Source: Polynucleobacter sp. AP-Capit-er-40B-B4 (GTDB lineage Bacteria; Pseudomonadota; Gammaproteobacteria; Burkholderiales; Burkholderiaceae). From it: a stretch of 64,000 bases of DNA. Shown here piece by piece: positions 1-7,218 of this stretch (the stretch's first letter is position 1; each line of letters begins with the position of its first letter). Position numbers and translations under genes: made by a program. The stretch lies in contig NZ_JACVOV010000002.1 in the NCBI RefSeq assembly GCF_018882245.1, positions 434,001-498,000 on the forward strand, given 5' to 3'. Below the pieces are notes generated by a model. The model saw only the letters and a list, made by a program, of their open reading frames with translations, was not told where the DNA came from and did no database searches.

Positions 1-614
1 ATAAACATTTTAGGCACGCGCAGATCCCAATAAATAGCGGCTGCGCGTAGCCCAAAAATACCGAGCATACAAATCACAGAACCTTCAACTACATACTGTG
101 GCAAGAAGTTCAGCACCAAAACATAAGCAACGCAACCCAAGGTCACCGGTATCGCATAGAGTTCATGCGACATGATTAACGTTTTTCTGCCGGCAAGCAC
201 ATCACGCAACAGGCCACCACCGATCGCAGTAATTAACCCCAAGATGACTGGTGCAACAGGTAAGCCAAAATCCATATTCCATGCTTTATCCGCACCCTGA
301 ATTGCAAATAGTGCAGCACCAAAACCATCGATGTACAACATCCAGCGATAAATTTGCGGTTGGGTAAAAAAAGATTCTGCGAAAAATGTCAGCACGCTTG
401 CACCTAAGGCAAGCCATACATATATTTGATTGGCTGACCAAAAAGTGGGAACTTCTAAAATAATGTCGCGAATAGTCCCCCCACCAATTGCGGTAATCAA
501 TCCGAGAACCAAAACACCAAACAGATCCACACCACGATCTGCAATGGCCAAAACCCCCGTGACGGCAAAGGCCATGGTTGCAATGATGCCGATCCAGAAA
601 CTAATCTCTTCCAT
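1..614 (-). CDS. UPF0126 / TRIC-type family membrane protein (C-terminus outside window)
   Basis: The reverse strand reads from an ATG at 614 through the window edge without a stop, giving about 204 residues that begin MEEISFWIGIIATM. The protein is almost entirely hydrophobic helices. It carries two copies of a Gly-rich motif, ITAIGGGTIRD near residue 41 and ITAIGGGLLRD near residue 125. This internal duplication is typical of the UPF0126 family (Pfam Glycine transporter, YadS/YicG-like), related to trimeric intracellular cation channels. Inner-membrane location is inferred; the substrate is not established. The last residues lie outside the window. The gene is divergent from the isomerase at 705, with about 90 bp between the starts. 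Confidence 0.85.
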   Translation of the reverse strand, partial: MEEISFWIGIIATMAFAVTGVLAIADRGVDLFGVLVLGLITAIGGGTIRDIILEVPTFWSANQIYVWLALGASVLTFFAESFFTQPQIYRWMLYIDGFGAALFAIQGADKAWNMDFGLPVAPVILGLITAIGGGLLRDVLAGRKTLIMSHELYAIPVTLGCVAYVLVLNFLPQYVVEGSVICMLGIFGLRAAAIYWDLRVPKMF

Positions 615-704
615 AGCAATGAGTCTAAAGCACTTTGCTTGAGCCCTAACTTAAATGACCATTCTGAATATACTGTTAGCTATGAGCTCAGATAAGGTAT
701 TGAT

Positions 705-1385
705 ATGACCCCCAGGCTATACAGCTTTTGGCGCAGCTCTGCTGCCTTTCGTGTGCGTATCGCCCTTAACCTTAAGGGCATGAACTACGAAACCATTCCA
801 GTTCACCTCAGTAAAAATGGTGGAGAGCAACTGGATGAGATCTATAGCAGCAAAAATCCTAATCGCTTGGTGCCTTTATTTGAAGATGACCATAAAAGTA
901 TTCATCAATCTTTGGCAATCATTGAGTATCTTGAAGAAGTTCAGCCTGAGCTAGCACTTCTCCCTAAGCTTGCGATTGATCGAGCTTGGGTGCGGTCTGT
1001 TGCAATGGATATCACCAGCGACATTCATCCGATTAATAACGTTCGCGTACTGCGGTACCTCATCAAGAAACTTGGTATTAGCAGTGAATCTAAAGATGAG
1101 TGGTACCAGCACTGGGTCAAAGTTGGACTAGAGAGCATTGAAAAACAATTAAGCAATGACTCTAGGGTGGGGATGTTTGCCTACGGCGATCAACCAGGCT
1201 TGATTGATATCTGCTTAGTGCCTCAGTTATTTAATGCATTAAGCGCAAAAGTAGATGTGAGAGCCTACCCCACACTCATGAGCATTTTTCATGAATGTAT
1301 GAAGTTGCCTGCTTTTATTGATGCATCCTGGGAAAACCAAATCGATGCGGAAGGTTTAAACCCTATTGCTCCACCAAAGAAATAA
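705..1385 (+). CDS. maiA: Maleylacetoacetate / maleylpyruvate isomerase (zeta-class GST)
   Basis: This 226-aa protein has a thioredoxin-like N-terminal half and an alpha-helical C-terminal half, the layout of zeta-class glutathione S-transferases. The N-terminal SFWRSSAAFRVRIALNLKG segment matches the conserved glutathione-site motif of maleylacetoacetate and maleylpyruvate isomerases; Ala replaces the Cys of the eukaryotic SSCSWRVR version. PNRLVPLFED and QSLAIIEYLEE are further family motifs. Such enzymes catalyse glutathione-dependent cis-trans isomerisation in tyrosine/homogentisate or gentisate breakdown. No other gene of those pathways is adjacent, so the substrate is uncertain. The 3' end overlaps the convergent transporter gene by 30 bp. 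Confidence 0.85.
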   Translation: MTPRLYSFWRSSAAFRVRIALNLKGMNYETIPVHLSKNGGEQLDEIYSSKNPNRLVPLFEDDHKSIHQSLAIIEYLEEVQPELALLPKLAIDRAWVRSVAMDITSDIHPINNVRVLRYLIKKLGISSESKDEWYQHWVKVGLESIEKQLSNDSRVGMFAYGDQPGLIDICLVPQLFNALSAKVDVRAYPTLMSIFHECMKLPAFIDASWENQIDAEGLNPIAPPKK

Positions 1386-2285
1386 TGAGAGCGTGAGCAA
1401 AGAGCTCACTGTTGTGATCAGTACCACTCTAGAAATAATGCTGCCATCAGCCTTGTAATACTGGGCCAACATAAAGGGTCCCGTGCCAGTGGGGAGCGCA
1501 CTCAAAATCACAATGGCGCTTACCCATAAATCAGACAAGCCCAATATCGGACCGGCAATCATCCAGGCAATCAATGGCTGCAGAATTAATTTTGCCAAAC
1601 TAATGCCCCATGCTCTTATTGGAGCAGCAGTACTTTTTTGCATCAGAAACAAACCAATCGAAACCAAAGCGCATGGCGTAGAAGCAGCCGCTAAAAATGA
1701 AATGACTTGGGCAACTGGATCATACAAAGTGAATTCGCTAGAAGCCCATGCCAAACCAGCAACTGGAGCAACCAGCAATGGATTCGTGCATAAGGATTTA
1801 GCGACACTCCATCCGATCTCATGCGACTTCTTGTGCGACAAGATACCAATCTCAATAAATACTGTTGCCAAGGCAAACATCACGAACACAATAAAAGTGG
1901 AGATAATGGCTGGAGCCAGCCCATCTTGCCCAAGAGCAAGTGCACACAATGGAATGCCCATGTATCCAGTGTTTGAATAAGAGGCGCTGAGGCCATCAAA
2001 GCTGGCGGCCGCTAAGTCGCGGTGACGTATCCAGCTCACTAAAAGCACTAAGGCAAAAACAATTAAGCAGCTCAGAAAAAACGCAGCGATAAAACCTGGT
2101 TGCCACAATGTTTGCCAGCCGCTATTAGCGGCAAAGTTAAAGAGTTGTGCAGGCAAAGCCAACCAAACAACAAATCGATTTAACTCAGTTGATGCATTGA
2201 TGCCCAACTTGCCAGTGCGCCCACCAAGATACCCAATCAGAATGAGTAAAAAGACAGGCAGGACTACATTAAATACGTAGAGCAA
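1356..2285 (-). CDS. AEC (auxin efflux carrier) family transporter
   Basis: A 309-aa polytopic membrane protein with about ten hydrophobic helices split by a short hydrophilic centre, as in the AEC/Mem_trans family. Family-like features are the opening VVLPVFLLILIGYLGGR, the SYSNTGYMGIPL segment and the ALPTGTGPFMLAQYY segment near the C-terminus. Bacterial members export or import small carboxylates such as malate or malonate; nothing here fixes the substrate. The gene lies 13 bp downstream of the gamma carbonic anhydrase gene on the same strand, so co-transcription is likely. Its end overlaps maiA tail to tail by 30 bp. Confidence 0.85.
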   Translation of the reverse strand: MLYVFNVVLPVFLLILIGYLGGRTGKLGINASTELNRFVVWLALPAQLFNFAANSGWQTLWQPGFIAAFFLSCLIVFALVLLVSWIRHRDLAAASFDGLSASYSNTGYMGIPLCALALGQDGLAPAIISTFIVFVMFALATVFIEIGILSHKKSHEIGWSVAKSLCTNPLLVAPVAGLAWASSEFTLYDPVAQVISFLAAASTPCALVSIGLFLMQKSTAAPIRAWGISLAKLILQPLIAWMIAGPILGLSDLWVSAIVILSALPTGTGPFMLAQYYKADGSIISRVVLITTVSSLLTLSLFLWWSNRV

Positions 2286-2298
2286 AATTCAACTGTGG

Positions 2299-2823
2299 TT
2301 AGGAAATCTTTTTCAGCGTCTTGGCGTAACGCTGTGCATTTTTAACGTAACGCCCAGCGATGTCGTGAATGCCAGCGATTTGCTCTGCAGTCAGCTCTTT
2401 CACCGCTTTTGCTGGAGTGCCTAAAATCATAGAGCCGTCCGGAAATTCTTTTCCTTCGGTCACCAGAGCGCCGGCGCCCACTAGGCAGTTTTTGCCAATC
2501 TTGGCGCCATTCAAAATCACTGCGCCAATACCAATTAAGCAGCCATCGCCAATCTGGCACCCATGCAGCATTACCTGATGTCCAACAGTGACACCCTTAC
2601 CAATAATGAGCGGGTAGCCAGGATCGGTATGCAAAATAGAGGCGTCTTGCACATTGCTACCTTCGCCAACTTGAATGAGATCGTTATCGCCACGGATAAC
2701 AACTTTGGGCCAGATGCTCGCATCTTGATGGAGTTCAACTTTACCGATCACTTCTGCGCTCTCGGCAACCCAAGCGCCCTCCGCTAATTGAGGGGCATTT
2801 CCGTCTAGTTCAAATATAGCCAT
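2299..2823 (-). CDS. Gamma-class carbonic anhydrase-like protein (YrdA/PaaY family)
   Basis: This 174-aa protein is built of hexapeptide repeats (for example [20 protein letters not shown] and [15 protein letters not shown]) that form a left-handed beta helix. Three His residues that can bind a shared metal are visible in the HTDPG, VGHQ and LHGC segments, matching the zinc or iron ligands of gamma carbonic anhydrases. Likely role is reversible CO2 hydration or a related hydrolase activity in the cytoplasm, inferred from family. A perfect TATAAT on the coding strand lies five bases before the ATG, with no clear Shine-Dalgarno sequence. The transporter gene follows after 13 bp. Confidence 0.88.
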   Translation of the reverse strand: MAIFELDGNAPQLAEGAWVAESAEVIGKVELHQDASIWPKVVIRGDNDLIQVGEGSNVQDASILHTDPGYPLIIGKGVTVGHQVMLHGCQIGDGCLIGIGAVILNGAKIGKNCLVGAGALVTEGKEFPDGSMILGTPAKAVKELTAEQIAGIHDIAGRYVKNAQRYAKTLKKIS

Positions 2824-2828
2824 GACTC

Positions 2829-2834
2829 ATTATA
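2829..2834 (-). promoter_or_regulatory. TATAAT -10 box placed for a leaderless carbonic anhydrase mRNA
   Basis: The reverse strand reads TATAAT, then GAGTC, then the ATG at 2823. A start 6 nt after the box would place +1 on the A of the ATG. The -35 region is weak (TTCATC at 18 bp spacing). The reading as a promoter is inference. Confidence 0.35.
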
Positions 2835-2879
2835 GGTATGAATCAGGCTATAGATGAACAGCCTTGCACTAAAAATCCA

Positions 2880-4082
2880 TTACCAGTTAGGTTCGCGATC
2901 AGGTGTTGAGGAAATGCGATGCACACTTAAATCAGCGCCCTCGAACTCCTCTTCTTGAGACATACGAATACCTAAGGTCGCCTTCAGGGCGCCGTATACG
3001 ACAAAACCACCGATCAGTGCGATACCTACACCTAACGCGCTACCAATCAGCTGCCCGCTAAAAGTGATGCCACCGAGACCACCAAAAGCTTTGGTACCAA
3101 AAATACCTGCGGCTAGACCGCCCCATAAACCGCACAAACCGTGCAATGGCCAAACACCAAGAACATCGTCTAACTTCCAGCGGTTCTGAACCAAGGTAAA
3201 CATATATACAAACAATCCACCAGCAACTAAACCAACAAACAAAGCGCCAAGCGGGTGCATTAAGTCTGATCCAGCACAAACTGCTACCAAGCCAGCGAGA
3301 GGGCCGTTATAGGTAAAACCTGGATCGTTTCGGCCAACTACCCAAGCAGCTAATGTGCCACCAACCATCGCCATTAAGGAGTTCATTGCAACCAAGCCAC
3401 TGATCTTGTCGATTGTTTGCGCGCTCATCACGTTAAAACCAAACCAACCTACCGCCAAAATCCAAGCACCTAAAGCCAAGAAAGGAATGCTTGATGGTGG
3501 ATGAGCAGAAATTTGACCTTCTTTTGTATAGCGACCACGGCGAGCGCCCAAAAGAATAACAGCCGGCAAGGCAATCCAGCCGCCCACTGCATGCACCACA
3601 ACTGAACCAGCAAAGTCATGGAACTCTTCGCCAGTTAAGCCTTTAATCCAAGCCTGAATACCATAGTGTTGATTCCATGCAATACCCTCGAAGAAGGGAT
3701 ACACAAAACCAACCAAGATAAAAGTGGCAATCAGCTGAGGATTAAATTTAGCGCGCTCTGCAATGCCGCCTGAAATAATTGCCGGAATAGCTGCAGCAAA
3801 AGTAAGTAAGAAGAAAAACTTCACTAACTCATAACCATTCTTCTCGGCGAGTAACTCTGCACCAGAGAAAAAGTTCACGCCATAAGCAATGCTGTAACCA
3901 ATAAAAAAATACGCAATCGTTGAGACTGCAAAATCCACCAAGATTTTTACCAAAGCATTCACTTGGTTTTTCTTGCGAACAGTTCCCAACTCTAAGAACG
4001 CAAAGCCGGCATGCATGGCAAGAACCATGATTGCACCGAGCAAGATGAATAAAGCATCGCTACCTGTTTTCAAAGTTTCCAT
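2880..4082 (-). CDS. amtB: Ammonium transporter
   Basis: A 400-aa Amt/MEP/Rh channel with eleven predicted helices. The start at 4082 is preferred over an upstream in-frame ATG at 4133 because GAGGGG sits eight bases before it and the protein then begins METLKTGSDALF. Both members of the pore twin-His pair are visible (SVVVHAVGGW and WPLHGLCGLWGG), as is the GTVRKKNQVN loop. It conducts ammonium/ammonia across the inner membrane. No glnK (PII) gene lies on either side, although glnK-amtB pairing is common in proteobacteria. A TGCACC-N5-AGTGCA palindrome upstream suggests NtrC control. Confidence 0.95.
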   Translation of the reverse strand: METLKTGSDALFILLGAIMVLAMHAGFAFLELGTVRKKNQVNALVKILVDFAVSTIAYFFIGYSIAYGVNFFSGAELLAEKNGYELVKFFFLLTFAAAIPAIISGGIAERAKFNPQLIATFILVGFVYPFFEGIAWNQHYGIQAWIKGLTGEEFHDFAGSVVVHAVGGWIALPAVILLGARRGRYTKEGQISAHPPSSIPFLALGAWILAVGWFGFNVMSAQTIDKISGLVAMNSLMAMVGGTLAAWVVGRNDPGFTYNGPLAGLVAVCAGSDLMHPLGALFVGLVAGGLFVYMFTLVQNRWKLDDVLGVWPLHGLCGLWGGLAAGIFGTKAFGGLGGITFSGQLIGSALGVGIALIGGFVVYGALKATLGIRMSQEEEFEGADLSVHRISSTPDREPNW

Positions 4083-4145
4083 GAAATTTCCCCTCTTATT
4101 TTTTGCATCATTATGGGGAATTAAAAAACCCAAAGAAGTGCGAGT

Positions 4146-4162
4146 TGCACCTATTTAGTGCA
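4146..4162. promoter_or_regulatory. NtrC-like palindromic operator upstream of amtB
   Basis: TGCACC-TATTT-AGTGCA differs at one half-site base from the NtrC consensus TGCACC-N5-GGTGCA. It lies 64 bp upstream of the amtB start and 58 bp upstream of the divergent small exported protein. I could not find a convincing sigma-54 -24/-12 element between it and amtB. Function is inferred from sequence match and position. Confidence 0.5.
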
Positions 4163-4219
4163 TTAAATAGGCATATTTATGGTTTATCATCATTTTTACA
4201 TACACCTAAGGGAGAACCC

Positions 4220-4582
4220 ATGAAGAAATTCCTCATTGCTTTGGCTGCTTTATCCGCTTTTTCAGGCCTTGCTCAAGCACAAGAAACTATCAAAGTATTA
4301 AGCACTCAAGAACTCGCTAATGTTTGCAAGCTCCCTGCAAGCCCAGAATCACGCAGCTTTTGTATTGGCTTTACCACCTCTGTTTATGAGACTTATTTAG
4401 CCACTCGTCATCCACAACGTGCAAAGCCATTTATCTGCGTAAAGCAACCAGCTCCAGCACGTGATGAAGTAATCGCTGACTTTGTTAAGTTTGCACAAAG
4501 TACTCCACAAGTTGCTGACAAACCAGCGGCGGGTGTTTTCTTAGGCTTCTTAGCTTCACGCTTCCCTTGCGCTAGAAAATAA
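4220..4582 (+). CDS. Small exported protein, Rap1a/Tai-like domain
   Basis: The start at 4220 is chosen because AAGGGAGAA precedes it and the 120-aa product then begins with a clear signal peptide (MKKFLIALAALSAFSGLAQA, cleavage after AQA). An in-frame upstream ATG at 4103 would place the signal peptide internally. The mature part has four Cys (in NVCKL, SFCIG, FICVK, FPCARK) that could make two periplasmic disulfides. The pattern of a Cys-containing start, FCIGF, a C-x-P segment and an AAGVFLGFLAS tail resembles the Rap1a/Tai immunity-protein fold family. No type VI secretion or effector gene is nearby, so a housekeeping periplasmic role is equally possible. Confidence 0.75.
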   Translation: MKKFLIALAALSAFSGLAQAQETIKVLSTQELANVCKLPASPESRSFCIGFTTSVYETYLATRHPQRAKPFICVKQPAPARDEVIADFVKFAQSTPQVADKPAAGVFLGFLASRFPCARK

Positions 4583-4629
4583 TTCCAGCGACTTAGCCAA
4601 ACTAATACACTTTTAAAGGATCAGTTGAG

Positions 4630-4917
4630 ATGAAAAAAATTATCGCAATTACCGCAGCAACTTTAGCAATCGGTGGTTGCTCAAATATGAGCAACACTGA
4701 GCAACGTACACTCTCAGGCGCTGGCATTGGCGCAGCAGCTGGTGCCGTTGGCACTGCAATCTTCCACGGCAACCCTATCTGGGGTGCAGTTGGTGGCGCA
4801 GCAGTTGGCGCGGCTTCTGGCTATGTATACGATGCTTACAAGAAAGATCAAGCAGCTGAATACAACTCTGGCTATAACGCTGGGAAAAATAATCAGCCTG
4901 CTAAGGCACCGAATTAA
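4630..4917 (+). CDS. Small glycine-zipper lipoprotein
   Basis: A 95-aa protein beginning MKKIIAITAATLAIGGCSN; the IGGC lipobox predicts acylation at Cys17 and membrane anchoring. The middle is a run of Gly/Ala small-residue repeats (GAGIGAAAGAVGTAIF and GAVGGAAVGAASGYVYD), the glycine-zipper pattern found in many outer-membrane-associated lipoproteins. The tail is hydrophilic and Asn-rich. AAAGGATCAG precedes the ATG as a ribosome binding site. It follows the exported protein at 4220 by 47 bp and both end at the terminator at 4971, so a two-gene unit is likely. Function unknown. Confidence 0.8.
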   Translation: MKKIIAITAATLAIGGCSNMSNTEQRTLSGAGIGAAAGAVGTAIFHGNPIWGAVGGAAVGAASGYVYDAYKKDQAAEYNSGYNAGKNNQPAKAPN

Positions 4918-4970
4918 GTCATTCAGTTCCGCTTGAACCCAGGCCGATTAAGGCCTGAGTAAGAAATACA

Positions 4971-5008
4971 ACCCAGCTCGTATTAATTTACCAGCTGGGT
5001 TTTTATTT
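4971..5008 (+). terminator. Rho-independent terminator of the glycine-zipper gene
   Basis: An 8-bp perfect stem (ACCCAGCT at 4971-4978 with AGCTGGGT at 4993-5000) is followed by TTTTATTT. The loop contains the stop codon of the convergent OsmC gene. A smaller hairpin (AGGCC-N6-GGCCT, 4941-4956) precedes it. Confidence 0.75.
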
Positions 5009-5372
5009 GGATCTGCCCAGCAAGTGCTTTATGAATTGGGCACTTATCTGCAATCTCCAACAAGCGCTCTTTTTCTTCTGAGCTTAAATTTCCTAGTAAT
5101 TGAATCTCGCGTGAAAATGTCTCAACCTCATTTACTCGCTCGATATCTACAGTCACAATAGCATTTTCTAAATTCATTGCCTTGCGACCAGAATACATTT
5201 TCAAAGTCATTGATGTGCAAGCGGCTAAGGCTGCACCAAGATATTCATGAGGACTAGGTCCGGTCCCCTCACCACCTTTAGAGGTTTCTGCATCCGATAA
5301 AAAATGTAGATCCCCAGCAGTCAATTTCTGCTGAAGTGGACCATCGCCAAACTGTGACACGACTTTTCTCAT
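4983..5372 (-). CDS. OsmC-family peroxiredoxin-like protein
   Basis: A 129-aa OsmC/Ohr-family protein. The two reactive cysteines expected for thiol peroxidase activity are present: Cys52 in ALAACTSMTL and Cys111 in ADKCPIHKAL. The GEGTGPSPHEYLGAAL segment before Cys52 is also conserved. Members reduce organic hydroperoxides in the cytoplasm, using lipoamide or another thiol. The gene lies 48 bp downstream of the rhodanese gene on the same strand, a pairing of sulfur chemistry and thiol peroxidase that could be functional but is only suggestive. A second OsmC paralogue is at 36594. Its stop codon sits inside the loop of the opposing terminator. Confidence 0.9.
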   Translation of the reverse strand: MRKVVSQFGDGPLQQKLTAGDLHFLSDAETSKGGEGTGPSPHEYLGAALAACTSMTLKMYSGRKAMNLENAIVTVDIERVNEVETFSREIQLLGNLSSEEKERLLEIADKCPIHKALAGQIQIKTQLVN

Positions 5373-5420
5373 AAAGATCCTAAATAAATAATTAATACCT
5401 GAGCACGATTAAAGATGACT

Positions 5421-5831
5421 TTAACCGGAATGGGGTTTGCTTGCTTTTTCCACTGTCGGTAATTGCGCCTTCTTCCAGGCACTAAAACCGCCCTCCAAAT
5501 GACAAATATTTGGAACGCCCATTCTCTGAAGCGTTTGAGTTGATAGAGCGGAGCGCCAGGCGGAGGCGCAATACAAAATAATCCGCCTTCCTTCGCCGAA
5601 AATTGACTTGTAATAAGGACTTTCGGGATCAACCCAGAATTCCAACATGCCTCTGGGAGCATGAAAAGCATTGGGAATCATGCCCTCTCGCTCTAATTCA
5701 CGAACATCACGAATATCTACAAACACCACATTGGGGTCTGTTAATAATTGCTGCGCTTTTTCCATTGGCAGAGTCTCGATTTCAGCCATTGCACTCTGAA
5801 TGAGCTCTTGATATCCAATCTTTAATTTCAC
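5421..5831 (-). CDS. Rhodanese-like sulfurtransferase
   Basis: A single-domain rhodanese of about 136 residues. I place the start at the GTG at 5831, six bases after GGGAG; an upstream ATG at 5852 has no ribosome binding site and would add seven residues. The active loop CASAWR carries Cys88 (numbered from the GTG) in the usual C-x4-R pattern, preceded by the strand RRIILY. VVFVDIRDVRELEREGMIPN is the conserved CH2A-like segment. It transfers sulfane sulfur to cyanide or, in the cell, to protein thiols. The OsmC gene follows 48 bp downstream and the divergent antiporter starts 58 bp upstream. Confidence 0.88.
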   Translation of the reverse strand: MKLKIGYQELIQSAMAEIETLPMEKAQQLLTDPNVVFVDIRDVRELEREGMIPNAFHAPRGMLEFWVDPESPYYKSIFGEGRRIILYCASAWRSALSTQTLQRMGVPNICHLEGGFSAWKKAQLPTVEKASKPHSG

Positions 5832-5889
5832 CAAAATCTCCCAAATTAACAATGCCTCATTTTTATCAACTACCTGCTACCATTCTGCT

Positions 5890-7152
5890 ATGAACTTTAC
5901 CCCTATTGAACTTGGTGCAAGCGTTATTTTTGCAACTGCAGTTTTGCATACTTTTTGTACTGGTTATTTTGAATCCATTGCAAAGAAATCACCGCGGCAT
6001 GCTGGGCTTTGGCACCTTCTTGGGGAAGTGGAAATCGTTTTTGGCTTTTGGGCTGCTATCTTGGTTATTTTTATCTCTCTACAGAGTGACTTAAGTACCG
6101 CCAAAGACTTTCTAAATAAGCGCAACTTCACAGAGCCACTGTTTGTTTTTGCGATCATGATTGTGGCCGGTACAAAGCCAATCTTGTACTTTGCCACCAA
6201 TATTCTGCATTCCCTATCTAAGATAGTTCAATTGTTATTGCGCACAAGAAGCGCTCCTGCTTTATATTTTCTTACCCTGGCAATCACTCCGCTTTTAGGT
6301 TCATTCATCACTGAGCCCGCGGCCATGACTTTGGCAGCCTTTCTACTGCGCGATTTGGTCTATCGCCATAAATGCTCTACAGCCCTGCTTTTTGGAACGC
6401 TTGGTGTTCTCTTTGTCAACATCTCTATTGGTGGAACACTCACCAACTTTGCCGCACCACCAGTTCTGATGGTGGCCTCTACCTGGGGGTGGAGTTCAGC
6501 ATTCATGTTTGCCAACTTTGGTCTGGAATCTTGCATTGCGATTTTCATTAATGCTCTTGTAGTTACTCTTTTATTTCATCGCCAACTTATTGAGCCCGAT
6601 ACGGGTAAGAAAGAAGTCAAAATTCCGTTGGCCGTAATTTTGGTGCATATACTCTTTTTATTTGGGGTGGTTGTATTTGCGCATGACCCAATTATTTTTA
6701 CGTGGATTCTGCTGTTTTTTATCGGCTACACCACAGCCTATCCAAAGCATCAAAGTCCGTTAATTCTGAAAGAAGCGTTGCTGGTCGGCTTCTTCCTGGG
6801 CGGCTTAGTCGTACTGGGCTCGTTACAAGGCTGGTGGTTACAACCCATCCTCGAAATGATGAGCCCTACTGCGGTGTTCTATGGCAGCCTAGTTCTCACC
6901 GCCTTTACTGATAATGCAGCACTCACCTACTTGGGTTCATTGGTGACAGGAACGTCGCCAGAATTCAAGCTTGCTTTAGTAGGAGGAGCAGTGGCAGGTG
7001 GAGGCCTAACCGTGATTGCCAATGCACCTAACCCGGCCGGGATTGCCATCTTGCGACAACACTTCCCCAATGGCGCAGTATCGGCACTCTATTTATTGGT
7101 TGCCGCCATTCCACCCACAATAGTGGCTATCTTGGCTTATCGACTCATCTAA
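5890..7152 (+). CDS. Putative Na+/H+ antiporter (PF07399-type)
   Basis: A 420-aa integral membrane protein with about eleven to twelve hydrophobic helices. It matches the putative Na+/H+ antiporter family through the opening with FATAVLHTFCTGYF and the conserved polar segments LGSFITEPAAMTLAAFLL, GGTLTNFAAPPVLMVAS and TAFTDNAALTYLGSLV. The last resembles the ion-transporter superfamily discontinuous-helix motifs. The segment GGGLTVIANAPNPAG near the C-terminus also fits that superfamily. Likely role is sodium/proton exchange at the inner membrane; this is family-level inference. The gene stands alone, divergent from the rhodanese gene and 66 bp upstream of miaB. Confidence 0.82.
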   Translation: MNFTPIELGASVIFATAVLHTFCTGYFESIAKKSPRHAGLWHLLGEVEIVFGFWAAILVIFISLQSDLSTAKDFLNKRNFTEPLFVFAIMIVAGTKPILYFATNILHSLSKIVQLLLRTRSAPALYFLTLAITPLLGSFITEPAAMTLAAFLLRDLVYRHKCSTALLFGTLGVLFVNISIGGTLTNFAAPPVLMVASTWGWSSAFMFANFGLESCIAIFINALVVTLLFHRQLIEPDTGKKEVKIPLAVILVHILFLFGVVVFAHDPIIFTWILLFFIGYTTAYPKHQSPLILKEALLVGFFLGGLVVLGSLQGWWLQPILEMMSPTAVFYGSLVLTAFTDNAALTYLGSLVTGTSPEFKLALVGGAVAGGGLTVIANAPNPAGIAILRQHFPNGAVSALYLLVAAIPPTIVAILAYRLI

Positions 7153-7218
7153 GGCCTTGACAAGACTTAGGCAGTAAAATCTGAGCTTCGCCCCCAGCTA
7201 TAAACCTGAGAACGGCAT

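Noticed and set aside
1483..1980. 165-aa open frame on the plus strand
   Set aside because: It lies wholly antisense to the AEC transporter, has no ribosome binding site and no recognisable family features; it is a shadow of the transporter codons.
2847..2866. AGGCT-N10-AGCCT hairpin after amtB as a terminator
   Set aside because: The stem is only five base pairs and no T run follows on the minus strand.
4083..4145. Possible sigma-54 promoter for amtB
   Set aside because: The nearest match (TCGCAC-N5-TGGGT on the minus strand) lacks the essential -12 GC, so I do not annotate it.
7157..7180. TTGACA upstream of miaB as a promoter
   Set aside because: The only good -10 candidate (TAAAAT) is 12 bp away, too close for a sigma-70 promoter, and the 17-bp position holds TCTGAG.
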